DNA of 64,000 nt from Pseudomonas sp. PSE14 (GTDB lineage Bacteria; Pseudomonadota; Gammaproteobacteria; Pseudomonadales; Pseudomonadaceae), in assembly GCF_029203285.1 (NCBI RefSeq), contig NZ_CP115669.1, positions 5,518,001-5,582,000 of the forward strand, read 5' to 3'. Below, piece by piece: positions 1 to 9,809 of the stretch (its first letter is position 1; each line of letters opens with the position of its first letter). Below the pieces are notes generated by a model. It was given only the letters and a program-made list of their open reading frames with translations. It searched no databases and was not told the DNA's origin. The position numbers and the translations under genes are program-made.

Positions 1-1
1 A

Positions 2-850
2 AAGACCTCGACCCGCACCCGTTGCGCCTTCGAAGTGGCCGCCTATGACCAGGGCGCCAACGTCACCTACATCGACCCGAACTCCTCGCAGATCGGCCAC
101 AAAGAGAGCATGAAGGACACCGCCCGTGTGCTCGGCCGCATGTACGACGCCATCGAATACCGTGGCTTCAAGCAGGAGATCGTCGAGGAACTGGCCAAGT
201 ACGCCGGCGTACCGGTATTCAACGGCCTGACCGACGAATACCACCCGACCCAGATGCTGGCCGACGTGCTGACCATGCGCGAGCACAGCGACAAGCCGCT
301 GCACGACATCGCTTACGCCTACCTCGGCGACGCCCGCAACAACATGGGTAACTCCCTGCTGCTGATCGGCGCCAAGCTGGGCATGGACGTACGCATCGCC
401 GCGCCCAAGGAACTGTGGCCGACCGAAGAGCACATCGCCGCCTGCAAGAAGTTCGCTGAAGAAAGCGGCGCCCGCATCACCATCACCGAAGACCCGAAAG
501 TCGCGGTCAAGGGCGTGGACTTCATCCACACCGACGTGTGGGTCTCCATGGGTGAGCCGGTGGAAGCCTGGGGCGAGCGCATCAAGGAACTGCTGCCCTA
601 CCAGGTCAACATGGACATGATGAAGGCCGCCGGCAACCCGCGCGTGAAGTTCATGCACTGCCTGCCCGCCTTCCACAACAGCGAAACCAAGGTCGGCAAG
701 CAGATCGCCGAGCAGTACCCGAACCTGAAGAACGGCATCGAAGTCACCGAAGACGTCTTCGAGTCCCCGTACAACATTGCCTTCGAGCAGGCGGAAAACC
801 GCATGCACACCATCAAGGCAATCCTCGTTTCGACCCTCGCCGACATGTAA
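2..850 (+). CDS. arcB: Ornithine carbamoyltransferase, catabolic (5' truncated by window)
   Basis: Catabolic ornithine carbamoyltransferase of the arginine deiminase pathway: it phosphorolyses citrulline to ornithine and carbamoyl phosphate in the cytoplasm. The open frame enters from the left edge at base 2 and shows 282 residues, so roughly the first 50 residues of a ~336-residue protein are missing. Visible signatures are the carbamoyl-phosphate loop STRTR at the very start, HPTQ near base 245 and HCLPAFH around bases 655-675. It lies 72 bases upstream of arcC on the same strand, as in the arcDABC operon; arcA and arcD would lie to the left. The anabolic paralogue ArgF is much less similar and would not be followed by a carbamate kinase, so the catabolic assignment is strong. 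Confidence 0.97.
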   Translation, partial: KTSTRTRCAFEVAAYDQGANVTYIDPNSSQIGHKESMKDTARVLGRMYDAIEYRGFKQEIVEELAKYAGVPVFNGLTDEYHPTQMLADVLTMREHSDKPLHDIAYAYLGDARNNMGNSLLLIGAKLGMDVRIAAPKELWPTEEHIAACKKFAEESGARITITEDPKVAVKGVDFIHTDVWVSMGEPVEAWGERIKELLPYQVNMDMMKAAGNPRVKFMHCLPAFHNSETKVGKQIAEQYPNLKNGIEVTEDVFESPYNIAFEQAENRMHTIKAILVSTLADM

Positions 851-863
851 TGCCGGGCCGTCT

Positions 864-891
864 CCGGACCGCGACGCCGTCGCCGGTCCGG
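864..891 (+). promoter_or_regulatory. arcB-arcC intercistronic hairpin
   Basis: An eight-base perfect stem (CCGGACCG at 864-871 against CGGTCCGG at 884-891) sits in the spacer between arcB and arcC. It has no T tract, so it is not a classic terminator. Its position suits an RNA-stability or processing element that sets the ratio of the two enzymes; that role is inferred. Confidence 0.45.
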
Positions 892-922
892 GGGCGTTTC
901 CACTCTTTCGGAGGTAATGAAT

Positions 923-1855
923 ATGCGTATCGTCGTCGCATTGGGCGGCAACGCCCTGCTGCGTCGTGGCGAGCCCATGACTGCCGACAACCAGCGCGCC
1001 AACGTGAAGATCGCCGCCGAGCAGATCGCCAAGGTCGCTCCGGGCAACGAACTGGTGATCGCTCACGGCAACGGCCCGCAGGTTGGCCTTCTGGCCCTGC
1101 AGGGCGCGGCCTATGAAAAGGTCTCCCCGTACCCGCTGGACGTCCTGGGCGCCGAGACCGAAGGCATGATCGGCTACATGATCGAACAGGAAATGGGCAA
1201 CCTGCTGCCGTTCGAAGTGCCGTTCGCCACCATCCTCACCCAGGTCGAAGTCGACGCCAAGGACCCGGCCTTCCAGAACCCGACCAAGCCGATCGGCCCG
1301 GTCTACTCCAAGGAAGAAGCCGAAGCCCTGGCCAAGGCGAAAGGCTGGAGCATCGCGCCCGACGGCGACAAGTTCCGTCGTGTGGTCGCCAGCCCACGCC
1401 CGAAGCGCATCTTCGAGATCCGCCCGGTCAAGTGGCTGCTGGAGAAAGGCACCATCGTCATCTGTGCGGGCGGCGGCGGCATCCCGACCATGTACGACGA
1501 AGCCGGCAAGAAGCTCTCCGGCGTCGAAGCGGTGATCGACAAGGACCTGTGCTCCTCGCTGCTGGCCCAGGAACTGTCGGCTGACATCCTGATCATCGCC
1601 ACCGACGTGGACGCGGCCTACATCGACTGGGGCAAACCGACCCAGAAGGCCATCGCCCAGGCCCACCCGGACGAACTGGAACGCTTAGGCTTCGCCGCAG
1701 GCTCCATGGGTCCGAAGGTCATGGCGGCCATCGAGTTCGCCCGCAACACCGGCAAGGACGCGGTGATCGGCTCGCTGGAAAACATCGTGGCCATCACCGA
1801 AGGCAAGTCCGGCACCCGCGTCAGCACCAAGAAAGCTGGCATCGAGTACCGCTGA
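923..1855 (+). CDS. arcC: Carbamate kinase
   Basis: Carbamate kinase, last step of the arginine deiminase pathway: it transfers phosphate from carbamoyl phosphate to ADP, giving ATP, CO2 and ammonia. The protein is 310 residues and begins [13 protein letters not shown], the amino-acid-kinase fold glycine loop. A second nucleotide-binding stretch (ICAGGGGIP) and the C-terminal [13 protein letters not shown] motif are present. An in-frame ATG lies two codons earlier at 917, but GAGGT at 911-915 is better spaced (7 bases) from 923, and known ArcC proteins begin MRIVV. It is the distal gene of the arc operon and is followed by a hairpin at 1874-1897. Confidence 0.97.
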   Translation: MRIVVALGGNALLRRGEPMTADNQRANVKIAAEQIAKVAPGNELVIAHGNGPQVGLLALQGAAYEKVSPYPLDVLGAETEGMIGYMIEQEMGNLLPFEVPFATILTQVEVDAKDPAFQNPTKPIGPVYSKEEAEALAKAKGWSIAPDGDKFRRVVASPRPKRIFEIRPVKWLLEKGTIVICAGGGGIPTMYDEAGKKLSGVEAVIDKDLCSSLLAQELSADILIIATDVDAAYIDWGKPTQKAIAQAHPDELERLGFAAGSMGPKVMAAIEFARNTGKDAVIGSLENIVAITEGKSGTRVSTKKAGIEYR

Positions 1856-1873
1856 GCAATACCCGCAGTATCC

Positions 1874-1897
1874 CCGGGAGCCCATCGTGGCTCCCGG
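1874..1897 (+). terminator. Probable terminator after arcC
   Basis: Nine-base perfect stem (CCGGGAGCC / GGCTCCCGG) with a six-base loop, followed by a pyrimidine-rich stretch (ttctcccctcctt) rather than a pure T run. It lies 18 bases after the arcC stop and is the likely end of the arc operon. Bases 1898-2116 hold no gene; they form the 5' region of fabY. Confidence 0.6.
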
Positions 1898-2116
1898 TTC
1901 TCCCCTCCTTCCGTAGTCCTCGCTCCATCTGTACGGAAATTCGTCGTCTTCTTCCGCCAAATCCTGGCGTTAGCGTGACTCGACGGTCATCATCCTCGTC
2001 AGCTAAAGCATTCGAATCACTCTAGCCACCGCTGGCTTTGTGCCATCGGGCCGCCCCGCCTTGGGCAACTACCGCCCGAACGCACAAGATGGACTTGCTG
2101 AAGGAGTTTCCGAGAG

Positions 2117-4015
2117 ATGTCTCGACTACCGGTCATCGTTGGTTTTGGTGGGTATAACGCTGCGGGCCGCAGCTCGTTCCACCATGGGTTCCGCCGCACC
2201 GTCCTCGAATCCATGGAGAGCGCCGCTCGCCAGGAAACCCTCGCCGGCCTCGCTGTCATGATGAAGCTGGTGAAGTTCGACGCCGGGCACTACCGCGACG
2301 CCGAGGGCCAAACCCTCACCCTCGCCGAAATCGAACAGCGCTTCGCCGATCAGATTCGCCAGTCCACCCTGATCCGCCGCATCGAGCTGCAATACCTCGA
2401 CGTCGATGCCGCCCACTGCCACAAGAGCATCACCCTCGGCGCCGCCGGCAGCCCGGTCACCTTCAGCACCCAGCGCAAGCAACTGCCCGAGCCGCTGCCG
2501 GCCAACTGGTCGGTGGAAGAACTCGAAGGCGGTGAAGTCCGCGTCACCCTGCACGACAGCTGCGAATTCAAGGTCGACAGCTACCGCGCGCTGCCGGTGA
2601 AGTCCGCCGGCCAGTTGCCCACCGGCTTCGAGCCGAGCGAACTGTACAACTCGCGCTTCCACCCGCGCGGCCTGCAGATGTCCGTGGTTGCCGCCACCGA
2701 CGCGGTGCGCTCCGTCGGCATCGACTGGCAGACCATCTGCGACAAGGTGCAGCCCGACGAAATCGCCGTGTTCTCCAGCAGCATCATGAGCCAGCTGGAC
2801 GAAAACGGTTACGGCGGCCTGCTGCAATCGCGCCTGCGCGGCCACCGCGTGTCGGCCAAGCAACTGCCGCTGGGCTTCAACAGCATGCCCACCGACTTCA
2901 TCAATGCCTACGTGCTGGGCAGCGTCGGCATGACCGGCAGCATCACCGGCGCTTGCGCCACTTTCCTCTATAACCTGCAGAAAGGCATCGACGTCATCAC
3001 TACCGGCCAGGCCCGCGTGGCCATCGTCGGCAACGCCGAAGCGCCGATCACCTCCGAGATCATCGAGGGCTATGCCGCCATGGGCGCGCTGGCCACCGAG
3101 GAAGGCCTGCGCCACATCGAAGGCCGCGACAGTGTCGACTTCCGCCGCGCCAGCCGCCCGTTCGGCGAAAACTGCGGCTTCACCCTGGCCGAATCCGCAC
3201 AGTACGTGGTGCTGATGGATGACGAACTGGCCCTGGAGCTGGGCGCCGAAATCCACGGCTCGGTGCCGGACGTGTTCATCAATGCCGACGGCTTCAAGAA
3301 GTCCATCTCCGCCCCCGGCCCGGGCAACTACCTGACCATGGCCAAGGCCGTGGCCGCCGCCGCGCAGATCGTCGGCGAAAAGAGCGTGCGCCAACACAGC
3401 TTCGTCCATGCCCACGGCTCCAGCACCCCGGCCAACCGCGTCACCGAATCGGAAATCCTCGACCGCGTAGCCACCGCCTTCGGCATCAGCGAATGGCCCG
3501 TCACCGCGGTGAAAGCCTTCGTCGGCCACTCCCTGGCCACTGCCAGCGCCGACCAGCTGATCTCCGCCCTGGGCACCTTCCGCTACGGCGTGATCCCCGG
3601 CATCAAGACCGTGGACAAGTTCGCCGACGACGTCTTCAAGGACCACATCGCCCTGTCCAACACCGATGTGCGCCGCGACGACCTGGAAGTCTGCTTCATC
3701 AACTCCAAGGGCTTCGGCGGCAACAACGCCACCGGCGTGCTGTTGTCCCCGGCCGTCACCGAGAAGATGCTGCGCAAGCGCCATGGCGATGCCGCCTTCG
3801 CCGACTACCAGGCCCGCCGCGAAGCCACCCGCGCCGCCGCCCGCCAGTACGACGAAGCCGCGACCCAGGGCCGTTTCGACATCATCTACAACTTCGGCAA
3901 CGACATGATCGACGAGCAGGCCATCGAGATCAGCGACAAGGGCGTACAGGTACCGGGCTTCAGCCAGGCCATCGCCTACAAGAAGGACGAGCGCTTCCGC
4001 GACATGCTCGACTGA
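2117..4015 (+). CDS. fabY: Beta-ketoacyl synthase FabY
   Basis: Condensing enzyme of the type reported to start fatty acid synthesis in P. aeruginosa by joining acetyl-CoA with malonyl-ACP, replacing FabH. It is 632 residues, far longer than FabB or FabF (~410), and matches the long FabY form that sits next to arcC in P. aeruginosa. The N-terminal ~180 residues precede the thiolase fold. Catalytic residues are visible: Cys280 in GACATFLYN, His433 in HAHGSSTPAN and His471 in FVGHSLATAS. The N-terminus (VIVGFGGYNAAGRSS) itself looks like a ketosynthase strand. The start is ATG 2117 with AAGGAG at 2101-2106. It is followed directly by a strong terminator, so it is probably monocistronic. Confidence 0.93.
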   Translation: MSRLPVIVGFGGYNAAGRSSFHHGFRRTVLESMESAARQETLAGLAVMMKLVKFDAGHYRDAEGQTLTLAEIEQRFADQIRQSTLIRRIELQYLDVDAAHCHKSITLGAAGSPVTFSTQRKQLPEPLPANWSVEELEGGEVRVTLHDSCEFKVDSYRALPVKSAGQLPTGFEPSELYNSRFHPRGLQMSVVAATDAVRSVGIDWQTICDKVQPDEIAVFSSSIMSQLDENGYGGLLQSRLRGHRVSAKQLPLGFNSMPTDFINAYVLGSVGMTGSITGACATFLYNLQKGIDVITTGQARVAIVGNAEAPITSEIIEGYAAMGALATEEGLRHIEGRDSVDFRRASRPFGENCGFTLAESAQYVVLMDDELALELGAEIHGSVPDVFINADGFKKSISAPGPGNYLTMAKAVAAAAQIVGEKSVRQHSFVHAHGSSTPANRVTESEILDRVATAFGISEWPVTAVKAFVGHSLATASADQLISALGTFRYGVIPGIKTVDKFADDVFKDHIALSNTDVRRDDLEVCFINSKGFGGNNATGVLLSPAVTEKMLRKRHGDAAFADYQARREATRAAARQYDEAATQGRFDIIYNFGNDMIDEQAIEISDKGVQVPGFSQAIAYKKDERFRDMLD

Positions 4016-4031
4016 TCGCCGCCGCTCCACG

Positions 4032-4059
4032 AAAAAGCCGGGCAGATGCCCGGCTTTTT
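4032..4059 (+). terminator. Rho-independent terminator after fabY
   Basis: AAAAAGCCGGGC, a four-base loop and GCCCGGCTTTTT form a textbook bidirectional terminator 16 bases after the fabY stop. Confidence 0.93.
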
Positions 4060-4153
4060 CATTTCTGACGCGATAGGCTCGGACCGTAGGATGGCGTGGA
4101 GCGCAGCGATAGCCATCAGACCGTGCCCCGACAGTATGGGTATCGCCTAGGCG

Positions 4154-4284
4154 CGTAGGGCGTATAACGTTCGACGTTATGCGCCGCTTGACCTGGGTCC
4201 CAGGCACTTCGGATTCAGCCCAGGCGCCAGCTATGAAGCGCGGTATAACGGCGTACAACCGCGAACGGTTGTACGCCCTACCCC
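4154..4284. repeat. Composite palindromic repeat (family 2), copy 1
   Basis: About 130 bases bounded by two different palindromes: GGGCGTATAACG/CGTTATGCGCC on the left and GGCGTACAACC/GGTTGTACGCC (4250-4277) on the right, each fused to GTAGGG or CCCTAC at the outer end. Its reverse complement aligns with bases 46861-46990 at both ends and partly in the middle, so the two are inverted copies of one BIME-like element. No coding sequence is supported here. Confidence 0.75.
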
Positions 4285-4295
4285 ATGCCACGAAG

Positions 4296-5174
4296 TCAGT
4301 ACGTTCCCTGCCCCACACCCAGCTCGAGAATGCTGGCCTTGAGGTTCTCGAAGTCGTACTCCGACAGACCGACGTAATCCAGCACCTTGGCGCGGATGCT
4401 CTCCCACTCGTGGTCTTCCGGCTGGTTGCCCAGCACGCGGTGCGAGCCGCAGATGTGCTCGGCCATCTTGAGGATCGCCAGCAGGTTCTTCAGCTGGGTA
4501 TCGCGGGCGCTGTCGTCGCTGAAGATCGACAACGCATTGTGGTGGTTGGCAATGGCCTCGCAGACATGCTCTGGCAGGCGCCAGGAGCGCGCGGTGAAGT
4601 AGCCGACCACCGCATGGTTGGTGTTCAGCACGCGGTTCTCGGTGTCCACCACCCGGCGCTCGTCACTGGCGCTGGCGTAGGCCTCCTCCAGCACCGCCAT
4701 GTAGTGCGGGAAGCGCTTGAGCATCAGCGGAATGCCGCAGTTGTGGAACAGTCCCAGCGCATAAGCCTCGTCCACCGACTCATAGCCGATGCGCTTGGCC
4801 AGGTTCAGGCAGCTCATGGCCACGTCCTGCGCGGTATCCCAGAAGCGGTTGAGGGTAACGATGGTGTCGTCGCTCATCTCGCCCTTGATCGACTGCGCAT
4901 TGATCAGGTTGATCACCGAACGGCTGCCCAGCAGGTTCACCGCGCGCTGGATCGAGGTGATGCGGTTGGCCAGCCCGAAGAACGGCGAGTTCACCAGCTT
5001 CAACAGCGCGCCAGACAGCCCCGGGTCCTGGCTGATCAGCTTGGCGATCGCCTTCAGGTCCGGGTTGGGCATGAACTGCTCCATCTGCAGATCGACCATG
5101 ATCTGCGGCTGCGGCGGCACACTGATGCCCTGCAAGGCCTGGCGGATCTGTTCGGCGGAAAGTTCTTGGGACAT
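4296..5174 (-). CDS. HDOD-domain protein
   Basis: 292-residue protein made up almost entirely of an HDOD domain (about residues 15-215), a degenerate HD phosphohydrolase relative found in signalling proteins. Typical HDOD features are LISQDPGLSGALLKLVNSPFFG and IQRAVNLLGSRSVINL; the metal-binding HD pairs of true phosphodiesterases are not obvious, although LGLFHNCGIPLML and NHAVVGY resemble remnants. The C-terminal ~70 residues are helical with no domain I recognise. It is probably a cytoplasmic signalling or scaffold protein; the substrate or partner is unknown. It is divergent from the pfpI gene and has no clear Shine-Dalgarno sequence before ATG 5174. Confidence 0.85.
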   Translation of the reverse strand: MSQELSAEQIRQALQGISVPPQPQIMVDLQMEQFMPNPDLKAIAKLISQDPGLSGALLKLVNSPFFGLANRITSIQRAVNLLGSRSVINLINAQSIKGEMSDDTIVTLNRFWDTAQDVAMSCLNLAKRIGYESVDEAYALGLFHNCGIPLMLKRFPHYMAVLEEAYASASDERRVVDTENRVLNTNHAVVGYFTARSWRLPEHVCEAIANHHNALSIFSDDSARDTQLKNLLAILKMAEHICGSHRVLGNQPEDHEWESIRAKVLDYVGLSEYDFENLKASILELGVGQGTY

Positions 5175-5315
5175 GAGAAGGCGGCAGGATGAATGTTGAT
5201 GGGGCGCACAGTTTACCCAGAGCGCAAGGTTCTGGAACCGGCGTTTTAGACTGAACTTTCATCGGCGGCAGTGTCGGAATCTTTACACCCAAAAGGACCA
5301 CACGGGAGATTCGCC

Positions 5316-5855
5316 ATGACCCAGACACTCAACGGCAAGACTGTCGCCATCCTGGTTACCGACGGCTTCGAGCAGGTGGAGCTGACCGGCCCGCGCAATG
5401 CCCTGGAACAGGCCGGGGCCAAGGTACGTATTCTTTCCGACAACAAAGACAAAGTCCGTGGCTGGAACCATGACAAGCCCGGCGACAGCTTCAAGGTGGA
5501 CGGCACCTTCGAGACGGCGCACATCGACGAATACGACGCCGTGCTGCTGCCCGGCGGCGTGATCAACTCCGACCAGATCCGCAGCCTGCCCAAGGCCCAG
5601 GAACTGGTGCGCCGCGCCGACCACGCCGGCAAGCCCATCGCGGTGATCTGCCACGGCGCCTGGCTGCTGGTTTCCGCCGGACTGGTGAATGGCCGCACCC
5701 TGACCAGCTGGAACTCTCTCAAGGACGACATCAACAACGCCGGCGGCCATTGGGTCGACCGTCCGGTGGTCAAGGACGGCCATCTGATCAGCAGCCGCAA
5801 GCCCGACGACATCCCGGTCTTCAGCAAGCAGCTGATCGAAACCCTCGCCGCCTGA
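5316..5855 (+). CDS. pfpI: PfpI/DJ-1 family protein (PfpI-like)
   Basis: 179-residue DJ-1/PfpI family protein, annotated in P. aeruginosa as the PfpI protease. Members are glutamine-amidotransferase-like and act as proteases, deglycases or stress chaperones; the exact activity here cannot be read from sequence. The nucleophile elbow AVICHGAW gives Cys112-His113, and Glu19 in DGFEQVEL is the conserved acidic partner. ATG 5316 is chosen because GGGAG lies just upstream and the length matches the family; an upstream in-frame ATG at 5271 would add 15 residues with no family support. It is followed by the methyltransferase gene after a promoter-like gap. Confidence 0.88.
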   Translation: MTQTLNGKTVAILVTDGFEQVELTGPRNALEQAGAKVRILSDNKDKVRGWNHDKPGDSFKVDGTFETAHIDEYDAVLLPGGVINSDQIRSLPKAQELVRRADHAGKPIAVICHGAWLLVSAGLVNGRTLTSWNSLKDDINNAGGHWVDRPVVKDGHLISSRKPDDIPVFSKQLIETLAA

Positions 5856-5914
5856 CCACCCCCGAATCGACCAAAAGCGCACGCGCCCGGCTCCGGCGGC
5901 GCGTGCCGCTGCGC

Positions 5915-5920
5915 TATAAT
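5915..5920 (+). promoter_or_regulatory. -10 box (TATAAT) before the methyltransferase gene
   Basis: A perfect TATAAT lies 28 bases before ATG 5948 in the context GCGCTATAATCGCGCTCTTTT, seen repeatedly at Pseudomonas housekeeping promoters. No good -35 box is visible in the GC-rich DNA upstream. Confidence 0.6.
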
Positions 5921-5947
5921 CGCGCTCTTTTGCCGGAGCCTTTCCCC

Positions 5948-7144
5948 ATGACCCTGCCCAGCCTGCGTCTGAAAGCCAACGCCGAGCGCCGCCTGCGCGC
6001 CGGCCACCTGTGGGTCTACAGCAACGAGGTGGACGTCGCCGCCACCCCGCTGAACGGTTTCGGCGCCGGCGAACAGGCCATCCTCGAAATGGCCAACGGC
6101 AAGCCGCTGGGTATCGTCGCGATGAGCCCGAACAATCTCATCTGCGCCCGCCTGATTTCCCGCGATACCAAGCACGTTCTCGACAAATCCCTGCTGGTTC
6201 ACCGCCTGAACGTCGCCCTCAGCCTGCGCGACCGCCTCTTCGACAAGCCCTTCTACCGCCTGGTCTACGGCGACTCCGACCTGCTGCCGGGCCTGGTGGT
6301 GGACCGCTTCGGCGACGTGCTGGTGGTCCAGCTCGCCTCGGCGACCATGGAAAAGCACCGCGACGATGTCCTCGCCGCCCTCCTGCAAGTGCTCAAGCCC
6401 AGCGCCGTGCTGTGGAAGAACGACTCCAGCGCCCGTGATGCCGAAGGCCTGGAGCGCTACGTGGCGAACGCCTACGGCGAAGTCCCGGAATGGGTCGCCC
6501 TGGAAGAGAACGGCGTGAAGTTCGAGGCCCCGGTGCTGGCCGGCCAGAAAACCGGCTGGTTCTACGACCACCGCATGAACCGCGCACGCCTGCAGCCTTA
6601 TGTGCAGGGCAAGCGCGTGCTTGACCTGTTCAGCTACATCGGCGGCTGGGGCATCCAGGCCGCGGCCTTCGGCGCCAGCGAAGTGATGTGCGTGGACGCT
6701 TCCGGCTTCGCCCTGGACGGCGTGGAGCGCAACGCCGCGCTCAACGGCGTGGCCGAGAAGGTCGCCTGCGTCGAAGGCGACGTATTCGAGGCCCTGCGCG
6801 AGCTGAAGGCCGCCGACGAGCGCTTCGACGTGATCGTTGCCGACCCGCCCGCCTTCATCAAGCGCAAGAAGGACCTGAAGAACGGCGAGGCCGCCTACCG
6901 CCGCCTCAACGAACAGGCCATGCGCCTGCTGTCCAAGGACGGCGTGCTGGTCAGCGCCTCCTGCTCGATGCACCTGCCCGAGGATGACCTGCAGAATATC
7001 CTGCTCGGCAGCGCCCGCCACCTGGACCGCAACATCCAGCTGCTGGAACGCGGCGGCCAGGGCCCGGACCACCCGGTGCACCCGGCGATCCACGAGACCC
7101 GCTACATCAAGAGCCTGACCGTCCGCCTGCTGCCCAACGGCTGA
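5948..7144 (+). CDS. Class I SAM-dependent rRNA methyltransferase, RlmI-like
   Basis: 398-residue protein with the RlmI/RlmK architecture: an N-terminal PUA-type RNA-binding domain (first ~75 residues), a central linker domain and a C-terminal Rossmann methyltransferase. The SAM-binding loop is VLDLFSYIGGWGIQAA, and the catalytic strand motif ADPPAFIKRKKDL plus a CSCSMHL segment carry the cysteine expected in m5C-forming enzymes. RlmI of E. coli methylates C1962 of 23S rRNA; the same role is likely here but not proven. It is followed 15 bases later by a strong terminator. Confidence 0.85.
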   Translation: MTLPSLRLKANAERRLRAGHLWVYSNEVDVAATPLNGFGAGEQAILEMANGKPLGIVAMSPNNLICARLISRDTKHVLDKSLLVHRLNVALSLRDRLFDKPFYRLVYGDSDLLPGLVVDRFGDVLVVQLASATMEKHRDDVLAALLQVLKPSAVLWKNDSSARDAEGLERYVANAYGEVPEWVALEENGVKFEAPVLAGQKTGWFYDHRMNRARLQPYVQGKRVLDLFSYIGGWGIQAAAFGASEVMCVDASGFALDGVERNAALNGVAEKVACVEGDVFEALRELKAADERFDVIVADPPAFIKRKKDLKNGEAAYRRLNEQAMRLLSKDGVLVSASCSMHLPEDDLQNILLGSARHLDRNIQLLERGGQGPDHPVHPAIHETRYIKSLTVRLLPNG

Positions 7145-7159
7145 GGCACTGCGGCACGG

Positions 7160-7198
7160 AAAACGGGGCGCTTCCTGGCGGGAGCGCCCCGTTTTTAT
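7160..7198 (+). terminator. Rho-independent terminator after the methyltransferase gene
   Basis: AAAACGGGGCGCT, a ten-base loop and AGCGCCCCGTTTTT form a strong stem with a T tract. Confidence 0.92.
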
Positions 7199-7207
7199 TT
7201 CGGCGAC

Positions 7208-7231
7208 GGAGGGCGCATAAAGCGGAACGCT
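7208..7231. repeat. Short palindromic repeat, family 2 half-element
   Basis: GGCGCATAAAGC, then a short loop and GCTTTATCCGCC, resembles one arm of the family 2 elements at 4154-4284 and 46861-46990. It lies between two convergent genes. Confidence 0.45.
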
Positions 7232-7265
7232 TTATCCGCCATTACCGTATCCCGAGTACGCGTCC

Positions 7266-7580
7266 TTATTTCATCGGCATCAGCGAATCCGCTTCGCTGA
7301 GCACCGCCTTGCCAGTCTTGCGCTCGAACAGGCACAGCTCGCGGCCCGGTTTGCCCTTCATGTGCTTCTGCGAATAGGTTCCACCAATCATCAGCGCCGT
7401 ATAGCCCACGCTGTCGTCGAACAGCACCGGCGCGCCCAGCACCTCCTTGTTCTGCAGATGACTCAGCGCCAGGCAGGTCTCGCGTTGCAGCTTGTCCTGC
7501 GCCTGCCAGGCCTCATCCGACGAGGCCTGCACACTGCCGACGAAGAGCACGGCGAACAGGGCGATGCGAGTGACTTTCAT
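7266..7580 (-). CDS. Small exported protein of unknown function
   Basis: 104-residue protein with a clear signal peptide (MKVTRIALFAVLFVGSVQA, cleavage predicted after VQA). The mature part of ~85 residues has two cysteines (ETCLAL and ELCLFE) that could form a disulphide in the periplasm, and no domain I recognise. GGAGC lies just before ATG 7580. It is convergent with the methyltransferase gene and is followed upstream by the ilvD leader. A real gene is supported by the signal peptide, the ribosome binding site and the balanced composition; the function is not guessed. Confidence 0.75.
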   Translation of the reverse strand: MKVTRIALFAVLFVGSVQASSDEAWQAQDKLQRETCLALSHLQNKEVLGAPVLFDDSVGYTALMIGGTYSQKHMKGKPGRELCLFERKTGKAVLSEADSLMPMK

Positions 7581-7954
7581 GGGGTTGCTCCTTCAACGAA
7601 CGAGTGGGAAACGCGTCATTGGCCATTCAGACCACGCCCGCGCAGCGAAAGTCCAGGTTGCGGCCGACCGCCAGCCTTTCCCTGGCGGCAAGGCCCGGCG
7701 TAGAATCCGGGCATTCCTGCCATCTATCCCCAGGCGGGCCTGTGAGCCCCGGCCGAGCAGGCGGTGACCCCGCCACGCCCCGCGCCGACCTCGCCCATGC
7801 AAGGCCATCTGCTGTTTGCATCCGGTGCGTACCGCGCTCACGATACGAAATCAGAGTCCGCTCAAGGTCTCGCCGGCCAGCCCTACCCGCTGCACGCCGC
7901 CGCACGAAAGACCCGGATCGGCTCCCACCGTGACCTGATGCGCAGGAACCCGTC
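7581..7954. other. Gene-free ilvD upstream region (374 bases)
   Basis: I see no credible coding sequence here; the short frames on both strands are arginine- and proline-rich shadows of GC-rich DNA. A TAGAAT at 7701-7706 in GGCGTAGAATCCGG is a plausible -10 box, which would give ilvD a leader of roughly 240 bases. I could not find a run of branched-chain codons after a start codon, a terminator or a T-box-like motif. Confidence 0.5.
7701..7706 (+). promoter_or_regulatory. Putative ilvD -10 box (TAGAAT)
   Basis: TAGAAT in an otherwise GC-rich context upstream of ilvD. No convincing -35 box lies at the usual spacing, so this is a weak call. Confidence 0.35.
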
Positions 7955-9793
7955 ATGCCCGATTACCGCTCGAAAACCTCCACCCACGGCCGCAACATGG
8001 CCGGCGCCCGCGCCCTCTGGCGCGCCACCGGGATGAAGGACGAAGACTTCAAGAAGCCGATCATCGCCATCGCCAACTCCTTCACCCAGTTCGTGCCCGG
8101 CCACGTGCACCTGAAGGACCTGGGTCAGTTGGTCGCCCGCGAGATCGAGAAAGCCGGCGGCGTGGCCAAGGAATTCAACACCATCGCCGTGGACGACGGC
8201 ATCGCCATGGGCCATGACGGCATGCTCTATTCCCTGCCGTCGCGCGAGATCATCGCCGACTCCGTGGAATACATGGTCAACGCCCACTGCGCCGACGCCA
8301 TCGTGTGCATCTCCAACTGCGACAAGATCACCCCCGGCATGCTGATGGCCGCCCTGCGCCTGAACATCCCGGTGGTGTTCGTCTCCGGCGGCCCGATGGA
8401 AGCCGGCAAGACCAAGCTGGCCAACCACGGCCTGGACCTGGTGGACGCCATGGTCGTCGCCGCCGACGACTCCTGCTCCGACGAGAAGGTCGCCGAGTAC
8501 GAGCGCAGCGCCTGCCCGACCTGCGGCTCCTGCTCCGGCATGTTCACCGCCAACTCGATGAACTGCCTGACCGAGGCCCTGGGCCTGTCCCTGCCGGGCA
8601 ACGGTTCCACCCTGGCCACCCACTCCGACCGCGAGCAGCTGTTCCTGCGCGCCGGCCGTCTGGCCGTCGAGCTCTGCCAGCGCTACTACGGCGAAGGCGA
8701 CGACAGCGTGCTGCCGCGCAACATCGCCAACTTCAAGGCGTTCGAGAACGCCATGACCCTCGACATCGCCATGGGCGGCTCGACCAACACCATCCTGCAC
8801 CTGCTGGCCGCAGCGCAGGAGGCGGAGATCGCCTTCGACCTGCGCGACATCGATCGCCTGTCGCGCAAGGTACCGCAGCTGTGCAAGGTGGCGCCGAACA
8901 TCCAGAAGTACCACATGGAAGACGTGCACCGCGCCGGCGGTATCTTCTCCATCCTCGGCGAGCTGGCCCGTGGCGGCCTGCTGCACACCGACGTGCCGAC
9001 CGTGCACAGCCCGAGCATGGCCGACGCCATCGCCGAGTGGGACATCACCCAGACCCAGGACGAGAAGGTCCACACCTTCTTCAAGGCCGGCCCCGCTGGT
9101 ATCCCGACCCAAGTCGCGTTCAGCCAGAGCACCCGCTGGCCGACCCTCGACGCTGACCGCGCCGAAGGCTGCATCCGCAGCGTCGAGCACGCCTACTCGC
9201 AAGAAGGCGGCCTCGCCGTGTTGTACGGAAACATTGCCCTGGATGGCTGCGTGGTGAAGACCGCTGGCGTGGACGAATCCATCCACGTCTTCGAAGGCCG
9301 CGCGAAGATCTTCGAGAGCCAGGACGGCGCCGTGAAGGGCATCCTCGCCGACGAAGTGAAGCCGGGCGACATCGTGATCATCCGCTACGAAGGCCCGAAA
9401 GGCGGCCCGGGCATGCAGGAAATGCTGTACCCGACCAGCTACCTGAAGTCCAAGGGCCTGGGCAAGGCCTGCGCCCTGCTCACCGACGGCCGCTTCTCTG
9501 GCGGCACCTCGGGCCTGTCCATCGGCCACGCCTCGCCGGAAGCTGCCGCTGGCGGCGCCATCGGCCTGGTGCAGGACGGCGACAAGGTGCTGATCGACAT
9601 CCCTAATCGCAGCATCAACCTGCTGGTCAGCGATGAAGAACTGGCCGCCCGCCGCATCGAACAGGACAAGAAGGGCTGGAAGCCGGCTCAGCCGCGTGCT
9701 CGTAAAGTGAGTACCGCACTGAAGGCCTACGCCCTGTTGGCCACCAGCGCCGACAAGGGCGCGGTGCGCAACAAGGCGCTGCTGGAAGGCTGA
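7955..9793 (+). CDS. ilvD: Dihydroxy-acid dehydratase
   Basis: Fe-S dehydratase that converts 2,3-dihydroxyisovalerate and 2,3-dihydroxy-3-methylvalerate to the 2-oxo acids in valine, isoleucine and leucine synthesis. It is 612 residues, the normal length. Cluster ligands are visible: Cys122 in SNCDKITPG and the [10 protein letters not shown] motif at residues 187-195. The C-terminal [19 protein letters not shown] motif is also intact. The start ATG 7955 has CAGGAA at 7943-7948. It is monocistronic, ending in a strong terminator. Confidence 0.97.
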   Translation: MPDYRSKTSTHGRNMAGARALWRATGMKDEDFKKPIIAIANSFTQFVPGHVHLKDLGQLVAREIEKAGGVAKEFNTIAVDDGIAMGHDGMLYSLPSREIIADSVEYMVNAHCADAIVCISNCDKITPGMLMAALRLNIPVVFVSGGPMEAGKTKLANHGLDLVDAMVVAADDSCSDEKVAEYERSACPTCGSCSGMFTANSMNCLTEALGLSLPGNGSTLATHSDREQLFLRAGRLAVELCQRYYGEGDDSVLPRNIANFKAFENAMTLDIAMGGSTNTILHLLAAAQEAEIAFDLRDIDRLSRKVPQLCKVAPNIQKYHMEDVHRAGGIFSILGELARGGLLHTDVPTVHSPSMADAIAEWDITQTQDEKVHTFFKAGPAGIPTQVAFSQSTRWPTLDADRAEGCIRSVEHAYSQEGGLAVLYGNIALDGCVVKTAGVDESIHVFEGRAKIFESQDGAVKGILADEVKPGDIVIIRYEGPKGGPGMQEMLYPTSYLKSKGLGKACALLTDGRFSGGTSGLSIGHASPEAAAGGAIGLVQDGDKVLIDIPNRSINLLVSDEELAARRIEQDKKGWKPAQPRARKVSTALKAYALLATSADKGAVRNKALLEG

Positions 9794-9809
9794 GCCTCAC
9801 AGCGGTAAG

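Noticed and set aside
2126..4318. A 730-codon open frame antisense to fabY
   Set aside because: It mirrors the fabY codons, is rich in Ala/Gly/Val/His as antisense frames of GC-rich genes are, has no ribosome binding site or family features, and runs through the fabY terminator.
7581..7954. Branched-chain amino acid leader peptide or T-box before ilvD
   Set aside because: No run of Leu/Ile/Val codons after a start codon, no terminator and no T-box motif could be found.
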